DNA of 64,000 bases from Podospora pseudocomata (Eukaryota > Ascomycota > Sordariomycetes > Sordariales > Podosporaceae). The notes under the pieces are model-generated. The model was not told the DNA's origin, did not search any database, and saw only the letters and a list, made by a program, of their open reading frames with translations. Position 1 is the first letter of the stretch. The number at the start of each line of letters is the position of its first letter. The stretch is taken from contig NC_085889.1 in assembly GCF_035222375.1 (NCBI RefSeq), positions 2,232,001 through 2,296,000 of the forward strand, read 5' to 3'. Positions 35,427 through 47,155 of this stretch are shown here, piece after piece. A program made the position numbers and the translations under genes.

Positions 35427-35894
35427 TTAAGCAATATCGATCTCCATGTCCATCTTGGGCTTCACAGGGCCGTTGTCCACCCCGAGACCCGAAGCAGCGT
35501 TCGCCTCTTTGTGAGTGAAAGCGCCATCCTTGAGCTGCTTCAATCTATCAAAATTTTTAGCATGACTGTTCTCTACAGGTCATTGCTGAGACGTCGCTTA
35601 CTGTCTCCTATGAGGCTTGCCCTTCTTGTGAGAGGTCAGGTTGGTCTCGGTGTCGAACCACTTGGCGCATGGGATGCAATAGTGCTGCCCCAGACCGGGG
35701 AGATCCTCTACATCCTTGGTCTCCTTGTAGAGCTCAAGATGTCTTGGAGAGGCAATGTCAGAGGCAATCTGGTCCAGGTCGCTGTGAGAAGTGTTAGTTG
35801 ATGTCCTGTTCTCATGTAATTTTGGTCTGTGCATCACAACTCACCGACGTCTCCGCCTCGTCTTTGCCATCGAACGCTTTGCAAAGACACCCAT
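35427..35894 (-). CDS. BUD20: BUD20-like zinc-finger ribosome biogenesis factor
   Basis: Exons are 35894-35845, 35781-35602 and 35544-35427; introns are 63 and 57 bp. The product is 115 aa. A basic start (KRSMAKTRRRRR) is followed by DLDQIASDI and a single C2H2 zinc finger in the form PGLGQHYCIPCAKWF...HKKGKPH, the hallmark of Bud20. The chain ends in a short acidic/neutral tail. Family knowledge: Bud20 is a shuttling factor on pre-60S ribosomal particles that aids their nuclear export. The size matches filamentous-fungal orthologues and is shorter than the yeast protein. A second in-frame Met at 35870 is possible, but the upstream start keeps the conserved KRS block. Confidence 0.9.
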
Positions 35895-38011
35895 TTTATC
35901 GATGGATTTTCGATCTGTGTGGCTGTTTTCACGAGTGTCCAGTTACAAATGCGTGGTGGGCTGGATGGGCGCTGGCGGTATCAATTGGCACCGATTCTCA
36001 ATTCTGAACGTGGGGCAAGATTTTGGCTGTAACATTTTTCTGTGCTACAGCTAGATATGGCCCGAGCTTTGTAGCGGGACGCCGTTATGTCCGAACATTT
36101 CAACGACGTTCTTTTGGAGCCGCATTCTTGAAAGTGAAATATTCGCAATTTTGACATTCACCTTCAGAAGACATCGCCACGTCCAAAATCATCGCTTCAG
36201 CTCAAAAAACGTCGCCATTCCGACGCTGAGCGGCAACCGGAGCTACAGGATTATCGCCCTCGAATCTCCATGTCTCCGCCGAGCGGTTCAAAGGCCGAGC
36301 CGGCAAGGCCCCGGGTGGCCCCACTTTCAGGTCTCCAGGTCAGCAGAAAATTTCATGGCAGCTTTCCTTGTGCCCGCGCGCCAAGACCTCTTGATATTTG
36401 GGCGCCATAACGTTTAAAGTACCCGCTCCACGAAACCGGGAGACCCGTTTCGGATCCCACCAGATGCCGAACCCGTCAGGAACCTCCAAACAGCACAACT
36501 AGCTGGCTGTGAGGTCAGCTGCGCTCATGAGGCTGTCCCGGTGCACCGACGGATATACCGGCGTCGTTGTGGCGGCCGGTGCTCTTTATACCAGACGGCA
36601 TGCGGGGTTGTGATAAACGGGGTTGTTGCGTCACTTTTTTAGCCTTGCAGGGTTGGCGAGAGGCTCTTATCGCGTGTCACCCCGCGTTTTTTCGAGATGC
36701 CGCCCATAGTTGACAGGCTTTGACGCAAGCGTGCCGTCTGTCTCCTCTTCATAGCGCTGTGTCAGTGAACGATGTACAAGACGCTTGGAGCTGCGGAAAC
36801 AGTCTCCCATCCTCAAGTATCTGTTCTATGTGTCCTACAAGTTGTGGTAGAAGTGGTCGGTGATTGGTTATACCATCCCCGGCATTGGCTAGAATCTTTG
36901 AAGAAGACCCCACGTGGGGAACTTGGGAATGGATTCGAGCTCGGTGACCGGCGGAAAATGCTGCGGGATTTCGCCGTGATGGAAATGAAGCTCATCAGAA
37001 GAGCTCCTATCCCAATGTCAGCTTATGATAATTTCAGGAGAGGCTGTGATCTTGCCCAGCGCTTGTTGGCGGCTTGAGAGGCACATGAATCAGCTGCAGC
37101 ACATGTCATCAGCACCGTAGCACCCAAGCCTCAGATACCCCGGTCGTAAGCTCCGGCTTGAAACAACCACAACCCCTGTGAAGCTTGAGGGAGTCGAAAT
37201 TCCATGTTTGATTGAGAAGAGCTTCGAAGCTCTTTGTTGTCTCCGTAGCCAATACCTCTAGAGATCAGGAGGGAAACAGGTCGCTGCCTCGGCTATTCGT
37301 GCTCGCGTCGGTCGGAGTCTAGGTGCTGTCGTTACCCTTCATCCGATATCCCTGCCCCTCATTGGCAGCAGAGCAAGCGTCTGCGAGGCCAGGTACCGCT
37401 CGCAGCTGCAGCCTCCTCTCGCTAGTCTCTCAGGGTGCCAACCCGGAAACCCTGGTGTTGTTTTGTCGTGTGTGTGTGCCCGTGGTCGCCCAATGTCTCT
37501 TTGTGTTTGGCGTCCCCCAGGCTACGGCAACGGGATCAAAGACAGTAGTGACAATTCAGGACTCATAGACAGATAGCAGCAATAAGGGCTGGGCATGCGA
37601 CATAGACCACTCACGCGGCTTTGATCAAAAAAAGAACAGCCATAAGGGGAAGGGATTGGGGAGAGGGCTAACCTGATTCGAGCTGGCAGCGATGTCATGT
37701 CCTGCGATCCAGTGCTCCCCCACAATGCGGGAGAGCATAATCGGCGGGGTTCTGATTGGCCAGCTGGCAGGTCTCCATCCGGGACGAGATACTTTCTCGG
37801 CTATGACGGTGGCAGCAGCTCCAACAACAGGCCCTCCCGTTGCCACTTATGACCTAAAATCCCTCCTTGCGAGATTCTTGCTATCTTTTTAAATTCTCCT
37901 CCACTTTTTCGCTCTTCTCTTCCTCCAGAAGCCACCTGGTTTGCAACGTCAACACCTTCTACCTCAATTGACTCTGTGAAGCTGCGCTCACCGAGCTGAT
38001 CGTAAGGCAAG
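35895..38011. other. Divergent intergenic region upstream of BUD20 and aconitase
   Basis: About 2.1 kb containing both promoters. A frame at 36772-37077 lacks similarity and I do not call it. The segment nearest aconitase is C/T-rich (about 37885-37965), typical of strongly expressed fungal promoters and leaders. Confidence 0.55.
37740..37759 (-). promoter_or_regulatory. CCAAT box with HapX-like half-site upstream of aconitase
   Basis: On the minus strand the order is CCAAT, twelve bases, then GAT. This fits the CCAAT-N12-RWT pattern that I recall for the CBC-HapX complex in Aspergillus. It sits about 250 bp before the aconitase start. HapX controls iron-dependent genes including aconitase in Aspergillus. 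Whether the element works here is inference. Confidence 0.35.
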
Positions 38012-40681
38012 ATGATGGCTACTCGTCAGCTCCTGGGCGCTGCCCGGAGCCGCGCTGTCGGCAGCGCGAGCCTGGGCCTCCGGCGCACCATGGCTACCGT
38101 CTCCGACTCTGCCCTTGACAAGAAGGTGAGCACTCGACCGGCTGGGAGGACAACCTGGGAAGCACTGGTGATCATGGCTTATCTGACACATGCTCGCGCA
38201 AACAGGTCAAGCAGAACAACTGGGAGGAGGGCAACTTCATCAACTACAAGAAGATGTCTGAGAACCTCGCCATTGTCCGTTCCAGACTCAACCGCCCTCT
38301 CGCCTATGCCGAGAAGATTCTCTACTCCCACTTGGACGATCCCCATGGACAGGAGATCGAGCGTGGTGTCTCCTACCTCAGACTTCGCCCCGACCGCGTT
38401 GCCTGCCAGGATGCTACCGCCCAGATGGCCATCCTTCAGTTCATGTCCGCCGGCATGCCCTCCGTCGCCAACCCCACTACCGTCCACTGCGACCACTTGA
38501 TTGAGGCTCAGCAGGGTGGTGAGAAGGATTTGGCTCGCGCTGTTGGTATCAACAAGGAGGTCTACGACTTCCTTGCCTCTGCTTGCGGTATGTTCTCCCT
38601 GTGCTCTCAGCACTTCTTTCAACTTGGTTTAGAACAATATACTAACATATGTAAACAGCTAAATATAATATGTAACATATGCGCATTCCTGCCATTAAGA
38701 ACGGTTTACTGACTTGATTATAGCGGTTTCTGGAAGCCCGGCTCTGGTATCATTCATCAGATTCTTTTGGAGAACTATGCTTTCCCTGGTGGTCTCCTTA
38801 TCGGCACTGACTCCCATACCCCCAACGCTGGTGTAAGTTGAATGCGATGGCAAAAGAAAATCAGGCGCTGACAGGAAATAGGGTCTCGGTATGGCTGCCA
38901 TTGGTGTCGGTGGTGCTGACGCTGTCGATGTTATGGCCAACCTCCCCTGGGAGTTGAAGGCGTAAGTGCTTTTAGCGTAAAGCTTAAAATGTGCGCAGCG
39001 CTAACATTTTCATAGTCCCAAGGTTATCGGTGTTAAGCTGACTGGCTCTCTCTCTGGCTGGACTTCTCCCAAGGATATCATTCTCAAGGTTGCTGGCATT
39101 CTCACCGTCAAGGGTGGCACTGGTGCCATCGTTGAGTACTTCGGCCCTGGTGTCGACAGCTTGTCTGCCACTGGTATGGGTACCATCTGCAACATGGGTG
39201 CTGAGATTGGTGCCACCACCTCCCTCTTCCCCTTCAACGACCGCATGTACGACTACCTCAAGGCCACCAAGCGTACCGAGATCGGTGACTTCGCCCGCTC
39301 TTACGCCAAGGAGCTCCGCCAGGATGACGGTGCCGAGTACGACCAGCTCATCGAGATCAACCTCTCTGAGCTCGAGCCCCATATCAACGGTCCCTTCACT
39401 CCCGATCTTGCTACCCCCATCTCCAAGTTCGCCGAGGCTGCCAAGGCCAACAACTGGCCCGATGAGGTCAAGGTCGGTCTTATCGGCTCTTGCACCAACT
39501 CCTCGTACGAGGATATGTCCCGCGCCGCCTCCATCGCCCGCGATGCCCTCAACCACGGCATCAAGTCCAAGGCTCTCTTCACCGTCACCCCCGGTTCCGA
39601 GCAGATTCGCGCCACCATTGCCCGTGATGGCCAGCTCCAGACCTTCGAGGAGTTCGGTGGTGTCGTTCTTGCCAACGCTTGCGGCCCCTGCATTGGTCAG
39701 TGGGATCGCCAGGACGTGAAGAAGGGCGAGGCCAACTCCATCATCTCTTCCTACAACCGTAACTTCACCGGCCGTAACGATGGTAACCCCGCCACTCACT
39801 CCTTCGTCACCTCCCCCGATCTCGTCGTTGCCATGTCCATTGCCGGCTCTCTCTCCTTCAACCCCCTCACCGATACCCTGAAGGACAAGGATGGCAAGGA
39901 CTTCAAGCTCTCTCCTCCCACCGGCAACGGTCTCCCCGAGAGAGGCTACGACCCCGGCCAGGACACCTACCAGGCCCCCCCTAAGGACCGTGCCAACGTC
40001 ACTGTCCAGGTCTCCCCCACCTCCGACCGTCTCCAGCTCCTCTCTCCCTTCAACGCTTGGGACGGCAAGGATGCCACTGACATGCCCATCCTCATCAAGG
40101 CCCAGGGCAAGACCACCACCGATCACATTTCCATGGCCGGTCCTTGGCTCAAGTACCGTGGTCATCTCGACAACATCTCCAACAACATGTTGATTGGTGC
40201 CATCAACGCTGCCAACGGTGAGGCCAACAAGATCAAGAACTTCACCACTGGTGAGTGGGATGCCGTCCCCGCTGTTGCCCGTGACTACAAGGCCAAGGGC
40301 ATCCGTTGGGTCGTTATCGGTGATTGGAACTACGGTGAGGGTTCTTCTCGTGAGCACGCCGCTCTCGAGCCCCGCCACCTTGGTGGTCTCGCCATCATCA
40401 CCCGCTCTTTCGCTCGTATCCACGAGACCAACCTCAAGAAGCAGGGTATGCTTCCTCTCACCTTCTCCGACCCTGCCGACTACGACAGGATCAATCCCGA
40501 TGACAAGGTCGACATCCTCTGCACTGAGCTTGCTGTTGGCAAGCCCATCACTCTCCGTGTCAAGCCCGCCAACGGTGAGGCTTTCGAGATCCCCCTCTCG
40601 CACACCTTCAACGAGGCCCAGATTGAGTGGTTCAAGAACGGTTCCGCTCTCAACACCATGGCCAAGAAGGCCAAGAACTAA
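38012..40681 (+). CDS. ACO1: Aconitate hydratase, mitochondrial (aconitase)
   Basis: Six exons: 38012-38125, 38206-38587, 38659-38671, 38724-38832, 38882-38961, 39016-40681. The product is 787 aa. It isomerises citrate to isocitrate in the TCA cycle. The N-terminus ([19 protein letters not shown]) is Arg/Ala/Ser-rich, a mitochondrial presequence. The three ligands of the 4Fe-4S cluster are visible: Cys392 in GSCTNSS and Cys455/Cys458 in ACGPC, with the same spacing as bovine aconitase. The swivel domain carries the conserved [12 protein letters not shown]. Exon 3 is only 13 nt and encodes AKYN plus two bases of the next codon; omitting it breaks the highly conserved segment before GFWKPGSG. 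Strong codon bias marks a highly expressed gene. Adjacent ATGs at 38012 and 38015 both fit. Confidence 0.98.
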
Positions 40682-41672
40682 AATACCCCAAAATGTGACG
40701 TGTGTCATGAATCGGAGAATGAGAATGGTGGTGTGAGGGCCGACAGGAAAGATCGGCGGCTTCTGGAACTATGGGAATTGGCGTAACCGCAGCAACTGTT
40801 TCCTTTTGTATGTATAGTCATGGCCTTGCATTTCAATGGTACTTGTCATTTATATGAATCTGGTGTCTGGGCTGTTGTTCAATGGTTTGTGTGGAATCTG
40901 GAATTTCACCGGTATACATTTGGAGTTGAGGGAACACCGCGTTCTTTGGTGTAAGTATACCGCTGGTGTATCGCTATCATTTACGTACGATGAATGAAGA
41001 TTTGAAGAAAACTACCCCTTGTAATATCTTGAAATGTCGTCATGTGTTGTATCAGCCTTATGCTACTAATTTTGGCGAAGATGCACCAACGTGGGGGACC
41101 GCACGTTGTTAAATAATTTATTTTTTTTGGGTTGGATATCCTTACCTGACTTTACGCTACATATTGGCGAAGATGCCGGCCGGCAAGGGCAATTTTTCAT
41201 ATTATGCATTTATCGGGCTGATCAAATGCCAAACCAACCGTTATCCTTATCGCTGTGCAGCTGTCAGCATGTTTACAGGGTGGATTATGAGGTAGGGTCC
41301 ATCGCGCATCCGTCCAATTCCCTTGATGCATGCGCGGTTGGCTGAGGTCTCTTCCACTTTGCTTATTGTGGTTTCTTCCCACATTTTCACACTCTTGATT
41401 TTATGTCGTATACGCCAGAAGCGAGGTTTTGTTGAGGCATCCGGCGACGAAGCGAATGACCTGACGACGTCCACAATCGCAACGAAGCGAGCCGGTCGAA
41501 CAGCCCAACGAAAGCGACGCAGGAAAAAGGGGCCTACCAGAAGAGAGGGGATACACAATAATTGGTCCTGGAACATCACGACGATTCGGTTATATAACAG
41601 TTTAATCACAACTTTACGTTTTCTCAACACTTACCGTATTTTCCGGGAATAGAGACAACCAAATCAGACACC
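40682..41672. other. Intergenic region between aconitase and RBD2
   Basis: The 3' flank of aconitase followed by the RBD2 promoter. No gene is supported. Confidence 0.65.
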
Positions 41673-42660
41673 ATGCCACCCAACATCACCGCACTCAACA
41701 CCACCCGCGCGCGAACCTACGTCTTCCGGCTGCCGCTGTTTACACGAGTAGTAATAATTGCGATTGTTGGATTCTGGCTGGCGGGGTTACAGAGCATCGT
41801 TGATATTCAACAATGGGGGGCGCTGATACCGGACGAGATGGGACTTGCTACTCGTATGCTTGCCCAATAACCCAAAATAAGATGGACAACAAGACAGGGC
41901 TGACTGACGTTGGGGATAGTATACCGCATGAACACCTTTCCGTTTATCCACCTCAACATTTTCCACGCTGTGATGAACATACTCGCCTTGACACCTCTAA
42001 TGGAGAGGTTTGAGGCTGAGTACGGCACGCTGAACTGCCTGGCGTTATTCTTTGGGCGTGAGTATCCCATCTGTAAACACTATGGAGTGACACGGCTGAC
42101 GAATAATAGCATTAACAACCATCCCCGCGTTTCTGTACGTCGGTTTGGAGAAATTCGTTTTCGGTAACAACGTTGCGGTCATGGGAGCGAGCATGTGGGT
42201 GTTTTTGCTGCTCGGGGTGGAGGCGGTCAAGACTTACAAGGTCAATCCGAACTTTGTCATTGGGACGTACAGTATTCCTACTTGGACGACGCCGATTGGG
42301 GTGCTGTTTGCGATGGCGGTGTTGGTGCCGAGCTCGAGCTTTTGGGGACATGCGGCTGGGTTGGCGGTTGGTTATGGTGGTATGTTTTCCTCAACTCTTA
42401 ACAAGAAAGAAAAGAGACAGTGTGCTGACGTGAAGGGTGTAGCTGGTTTGGGCTATGTTAAGTTCCTTGCGCCACCAGAGAAGATTCTGAGATGGATCGA
42501 GGGGAAGCTGAATCTGCTGGGAAGACTGCCGCACTATGTGAGCATTGACCAGAAGACGTATGGCAGGTTTGGAGTGCTGCCTTCGAATAACACCCCTGCT
42601 GCTGCTTCACCAGGTGTTGCGTTGGGGTTGGTCGGGAGTACCCAGAGGTTAGGACCTTAG
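41673..42660 (+). CDS. RBD2: Rhomboid-type intramembrane serine protease, RBD2 class
   Basis: Exons are 41673-41853, 41920-42057, 42110-42379 and 42443-42660; introns are 52-66 bp. The product is 268 aa. It has the rhomboid six-helix layout: a hydrophobic first helix (VVIIAIVGFWLAG), HLNIFHAVMNILAL in helix 2, the catalytic serine as Ser134 in MGASMW, and the catalytic histidine as His187 in FWGHAAGL. Small size, few extra domains and a hydrophilic C-terminal tail match the Golgi/ER RBD2 class. In filamentous fungi and fission yeast this class cleaves SREBP-type transcription factors needed for low-oxygen growth. Substrate assignment here is by family only. Both catalytic residues are intact. 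Confidence 0.9.
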
Positions 42661-43118
42661 ATTTGGGGGACGGGGGATTGGGATTATGAGGCGATGTCTT
42701 GTATGAACAAAGTGTTGGGTTATGTTCTTCTTGTAATGTAATTCTAGCACGCTGGGTATACCATGGGGTTGGGAAGATACGATGGGAGGGATAAGGGTTA
42801 TGTTAATTTGGGCTGGAAGGTGAGCCCTGCTATAGATATGATATACGTAATGCTTCTCTTCGGGTTGGACATTCTTCAACTCGAATTCCAGAGTCGACAT
42901 TTTCTTTAAAACAAACCCCAGAAGCTGTTGAGTCGTTATGGTTAATAATTAACGCAATCAGGTTAGCGCAACCCCGTATTATGCATGAAACGGCGCGCCA
43001 CGGTTTCGGTCCCCAATTAATCACACAAACGCGCGACCCCTGATTCAGTAGGCGCATCTGACAGCACAGCTCTCGAGAGAGCTTCCCGCTGCATGCAATT
43101 GACGGTACTGCAGTCAAG
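42661..43118. other. Intergenic region
   Basis: The 3' side of RBD2 and promoter of GAA1. No gene is visible. Confidence 0.65.
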
Positions 43119-45123
43119 ATGCCGCGATTATTATGTGAGTAATTCAGAGTCCTGGGACGACTACAGCTTGCTAACGGCTTGTTTCCTGAATAGCTAGCGC
43201 GCTGGCGCTTCGTCGCGACCCACGAATTCTAAAGATCCCACCATACCTCTCGTTGCTGTGCATCCTTGTCGGTGCGGTGTGGCTGTTCCTCCTCCCGCTG
43301 AACGAGTACTCGAGACGGACATATATTTCAGAAAATGCGCTTTTACCGGGACAGGTACATACTTATTTTGGGGGGAGTGACCAGAATGTTCTTAGGGCGT
43401 ATAAGCAGGAGGTGAACTCGCTGGTGGGGAAGAGTAATGTCGAGTAGGTCCTTGCATAGGATTGACACGGGCTGGATGGTTGGGGGCTGACAAGAGGAAT
43501 AGGATCAACGACAAGCTCGAGTCGATAGTCAGAGGTCTTGGGCTCAAGACGGCGAGGCAGAACTTTACGTATCATGCGGCGGGACGGACGTTTGAGGGGG
43601 AGAACCTTTATGCGATCCTTCAGGCTCCGAGGGGAGATGCTACTGAGGCCATTGTTCTGGTGGCTGCTTGGGAGAATGTCAAACATGAGGTTAACAAGAA
43701 TGGGGTTCCTCTGGTGTTGACTTTGGCGAGATATTTCAAGAGGTGGTCGCTTTGGTCGAAGGATATTATTATCCTTCTTAGTCCTGACAGCATCGCTGCT
43801 CCTCAGGCTTGGGTTGATGCCTACCATGATGCGCACGACAGCTCCCGGGTGGCCAGCCTGCCTATCAAGTCGGGGGCTCTTCAGGGGGCTATTGCTATTG
43901 ACTATGTTCAGGAAAACCGCTTCAAGAGCGTTCATATTGTTTATGATGGCGTCAACGGGCAGCTTCCCAACCTCGACTTGATCAACTCCGTTGTTAATAT
44001 CGCCGGAGGACAGATGGGTATGGGCGTGGCTTTGCAGGAGATGTGGAACCACAATGACAAGTACCCTGACCGTCTTCGCACCATGCTTCGGGGTATGCTC
44101 AAGCAGGGTCTTGGCCTTGCCAGCGGTCCTCACAGCAGCTTCATCCCCTACCACGTCGACGCCGTTACTCTTCAACCCTTTGGCGAAGGCTGGCAAGATG
44201 AGATGGCCATGGGCCGTGTCGTTGAGGGTACCTTCCGCAGCTTAAACAACCTCCTCGAGCACCTCCACCAGAGCTTCTTCTTTTACCTGCTCATGCACCG
44301 CGAGCGCTTCGTCAGCATCGGTACTTACCTCCCCAGCGCCATGCTCGTAGCCGCCAACTTCACCATCATGGCCATCTTCCTCTGGATGAAGAGCGGACAA
44401 CCCGAGATCCCGGCCGCCTCAACCACCGAGTCGTCCGACAAGGACGACGCCCCAACACCAACCACCGAGCGTGATCTCTTCCTCCCTCTGGCGATAGTAG
44501 CCCTATCCGGCTCCCTCTCCGCCATCCCTCTCTACATCTTCAACCACGTCCCCGAATCGGTAAGCCATACCCTCCCGTTTACCCCCTCACCCTTTTTTTT
44601 TCTTTCTTTTTACTAACCCTCCCTTTAGGCCCTAACCCCCCTCTTCTACCTCTTCCTCCTAATCAACACCCTCTTCCCAATAACCCTCTCCCTCACCATA
44701 ACAACCCTCTTCTCCCCAAACCTCCAACAATATCACCTCGTCAAATCCTTCTCCCTCCTGCTCCTGGGCATGTTCCTCTCCTCCCTCGCAACCCTCAACT
44801 TCTCCCTCGCAATGCTCATCGGCCTTTTATCCGCCCCCCTCTCCTTTGTCAAACCTTCCTCCTCCCCTGTGTCCCGCATTGTCGGCTTCGTTCTACTCAA
44901 CCTCACCAGCCCCCCCGCTGTCCTGCTCGCCAGCGCGGCGATTTGGGGTCTCAACGTCGGTGACATCTTGCGCGAGGCAGCAGTGGCGTGGCATGTGACG
45001 GGGACGTACTCGGCCGTGGTGGTCTGGTGCGTTTGGTGGCCGGCTTGGTTGGCGGGGTGTGTTTGTGTTTTGGGGAGGCCGGGTCGGGATCAAGAAGAGG
45101 AAAAGAAGGTGAAGAAGGCTTGA
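43119..45123 (+). CDS. GAA1: GPI transamidase complex subunit GAA1
   Basis: Exons are 43119-43134 (16 nt), 43194-43443, 43503-44559 and 44629-45123; the product is 605 aa. Gaa1 is a subunit of the ER complex that attaches GPI anchors to proteins. The sequence shows an N-terminal transmembrane helix after RRDPRILKIPPYLS, a large lumenal domain related to M28 peptidases but without their zinc ligands (NFTYHAAGRTFEGENLY; EAIVLVAAW), and a multi-helix C-terminal membrane region starting near FFFYLLMHR. A Lys-rich tail (EEEKKVKKA) would face the cytosol and suits ER retention. Length and topology match the family. The gene is convergent with RPN9, 358 bp apart. Confidence 0.95.
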
Positions 45124-45481
45124 CAGAGTAAAAAGATTTTGTTTTTGTTGGCGTTGATTTAATTTTTTTCGTCATCTACCATGGAAGACAGCAAAAAAAG
45201 GGAAAATATTTACATCAGGAGACAGGAGTGCATAGTTTATACCATATCCACCAGTACCCAAGCCAAGTGTGCAAATACAGCGATCTCAAAACCCAAGCTT
45301 CAGTGTATAAGATCATAAGACGCTCAGACTTTCATCATTTGTCTAATTACGTCAAGGGTTGTAGAAGGCCACTACTCTATGCCATGATTTCCACACGCCA
45401 GTCTAGCCCAGCATCGAAGCTCGCTGTTTCTTTTCTCTCTCACTCCTCATCCATCAACGTCTTGTCCCGTCTAAGATCCGA
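45124..45481. other. Intergenic region between convergent GAA1 and RPN9
   Basis: The shared 3' flanks of two convergent genes. No gene is visible; overlapping 3' untranslated regions are likely. Confidence 0.7.
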
Positions 45482-46695
45482 CTAAGCAGCCCAGACGTCC
45501 TGCCCGACCTTCTCAATCCAGTTGCCCAGCTGCTCCACACTGGAATCCCACTCCTTCAACCTCGACCTCATGTTCTCAATCTGCGTCATATCCAACACCT
45601 TGGGCTGCACCCAGTTGATATGCGCCACCTCATCCACCTGGTCAATCGTCCCCCTCAACAGCCCCAGACTAAGCGCCTTCATGATCAGATGCTCAATCTC
45701 GTGTGGCTTGACCTTTGTCTCTGACGCAATCGTGTCAAACGACATGGCCCTGTCGTGAGGGGGACGTCTAAACACCGCCTCGGTAAGCGCAGCGAGGTAA
45801 ATCTTCTCTCTGAGCTTATTAGAGTGCGCCGCCAGCAGAGGATGAGCCTGGATCTGGTTGGCCAGCAGGTCATACTGCACCAGATCCCCCTTGTTGAACG
45901 CAAACACCAGGTCCCTCAGCCACTTGTCCTCCTCCCTCTCCTTGAGCGCATCCAGAATAGGGTGGAGGAGCAGCTCGCCAAAGTTGTAGATGGAGGCACT
46001 CACGAGCGCGGCGATGGCGAGGTCGTGTGCCCTGTGGCGGCGCTCCTCGTACGGGAGGTTCTTGACGTCGATGCAGGCTAGGTAGAGGAGGGCGTTCTTG
46101 TAGTAGGCGCCAAAGTCTTGCTTGGCTTGGTAGTAATCCGCCTGGGCGTGGTAGAAGGAGGAGTGAACGATGGTCTCGACCGAGTCGAACTTGTCGAGGA
46201 TGGATTCGGCCTTGTCGAGGTCTTTTCGGGCGCCGGGGAGGTCTTCGAGGTCGAGCTTGACGCGGGCGACGGCGATGAGGGCGAAGACGTGGGCGTCTTG
46301 GGAGTTTTCCTTGTCGACTCTGGTCGCTACGGATTGCATAAAGGCGAGGCGCTCGTTATTGTCTGGTGGTGGGTGGGTTAGTATTGTTGCGTCATGTTGG
46401 AAGTTCAACGAAGGCGAAGTAAGCTACCTAGGCATTGTGTGGCGGCTTTGAGGGCGAGGTCGACGAGCTTGAGTTGGTTGATTCTGTCGGCGAACTTCAA
46501 GACGAAGACCTTGTAGAATTGTAGGCGTTGGGGGGCGCTCCCGGGGTGGTTGAAGAACTCAATGAGCTTGTTGGTGAGCTCGTGCCAGAGCTTGCGCTCC
46601 CATAACGTCTCGAACTCCAGGACATGACCCTGGAGCTCATCGATGGTGTTATCCCGCTGCTCGGCGAGAAAGTCGGAGATGGTGTCGACGTTCAT
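45482..46695 (-). CDS. RPN9: 26S proteasome lid subunit RPN9 (PSMD13)
   Basis: Exons are 46695-46428 and 46362-45482; the 65-bp intron (GTAGCT...CAG) joins them in frame. The product is 382 aa. Rpn9 is a structural PCI subunit of the proteasome lid. The N-terminal half is a helical repeat solenoid (LWHELTNKLIEFFNHPG; FYHAQADYYQAKQDFGAYYKNALLYLACID). The C-terminal PCI winged-helix region is recognisable (MSFDTIASETKVKPHEIEHL, then LGLLRGTIDQVDEVAHINWVQ). The final helix EQLGNWIEKVGQDVW is the bundle-forming tail found in lid subunits. Start and stop match the usual family length. It is divergent from the complex I gene. Confidence 0.97.
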
Positions 46696-47155
46696 GATGG
46701 CCGTCCACTGTGTGGTTAATTCTGTGGGTTCTATGGTGTGTTCACTATCGATCCTGGATTCCTTCCGAATATGTGACTCGCGGGGGTATCAATCGAAGTT
46801 GAAATGCTGAAAGTTAAAGTTGAAGATGGAAGCTGCTTGAGGCTGCCCGCTGCTGAGAGCCCAGCTTCCCTCTTGACGCGGCAGGGCAGCCTATCGATGA
46901 GGTACGTACCTGGCGGGAGCTGGCCTGTGCTCCCTCTGCCTTGCTCAAGCTCCCCACCCCTGATTGGCTAGCGTCATCGCCGACCGGGGCAGTAGTGGGT
47001 CTGGGAGCTTTGAAGCGGGTGGGCAACTTGATGGCGGTGGTTGAATGCCAATTGACGAAACGAAGCTCCCATATTTCCGTATTCCCCGACGACCCTCACG
47101 TCAATTGAGAGGACCCAGCGCTTCTAGCGATCTCAACGTCCATAGTCCAGTAAAT
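46696..47155. other. Divergent promoter between RPN9 and complex I 40 kDa subunit
   Basis: A 460-bp stretch holding both promoters and 5' leaders. No gene is visible. Confidence 0.7.

Noticed and set aside
36772-37077. 101-codon plus-strand frame upstream of aconitase
   Set aside because: No similarity and placed within the promoter region.
38984-40708. 574-codon minus-strand open frame opposite aconitase
   Set aside because: It mirrors the aconitase coding exon. Strong C/G third-position bias in a highly expressed gene removes antisense stops; the translated sequence is Gly/Val/Glu-rich with no domain.
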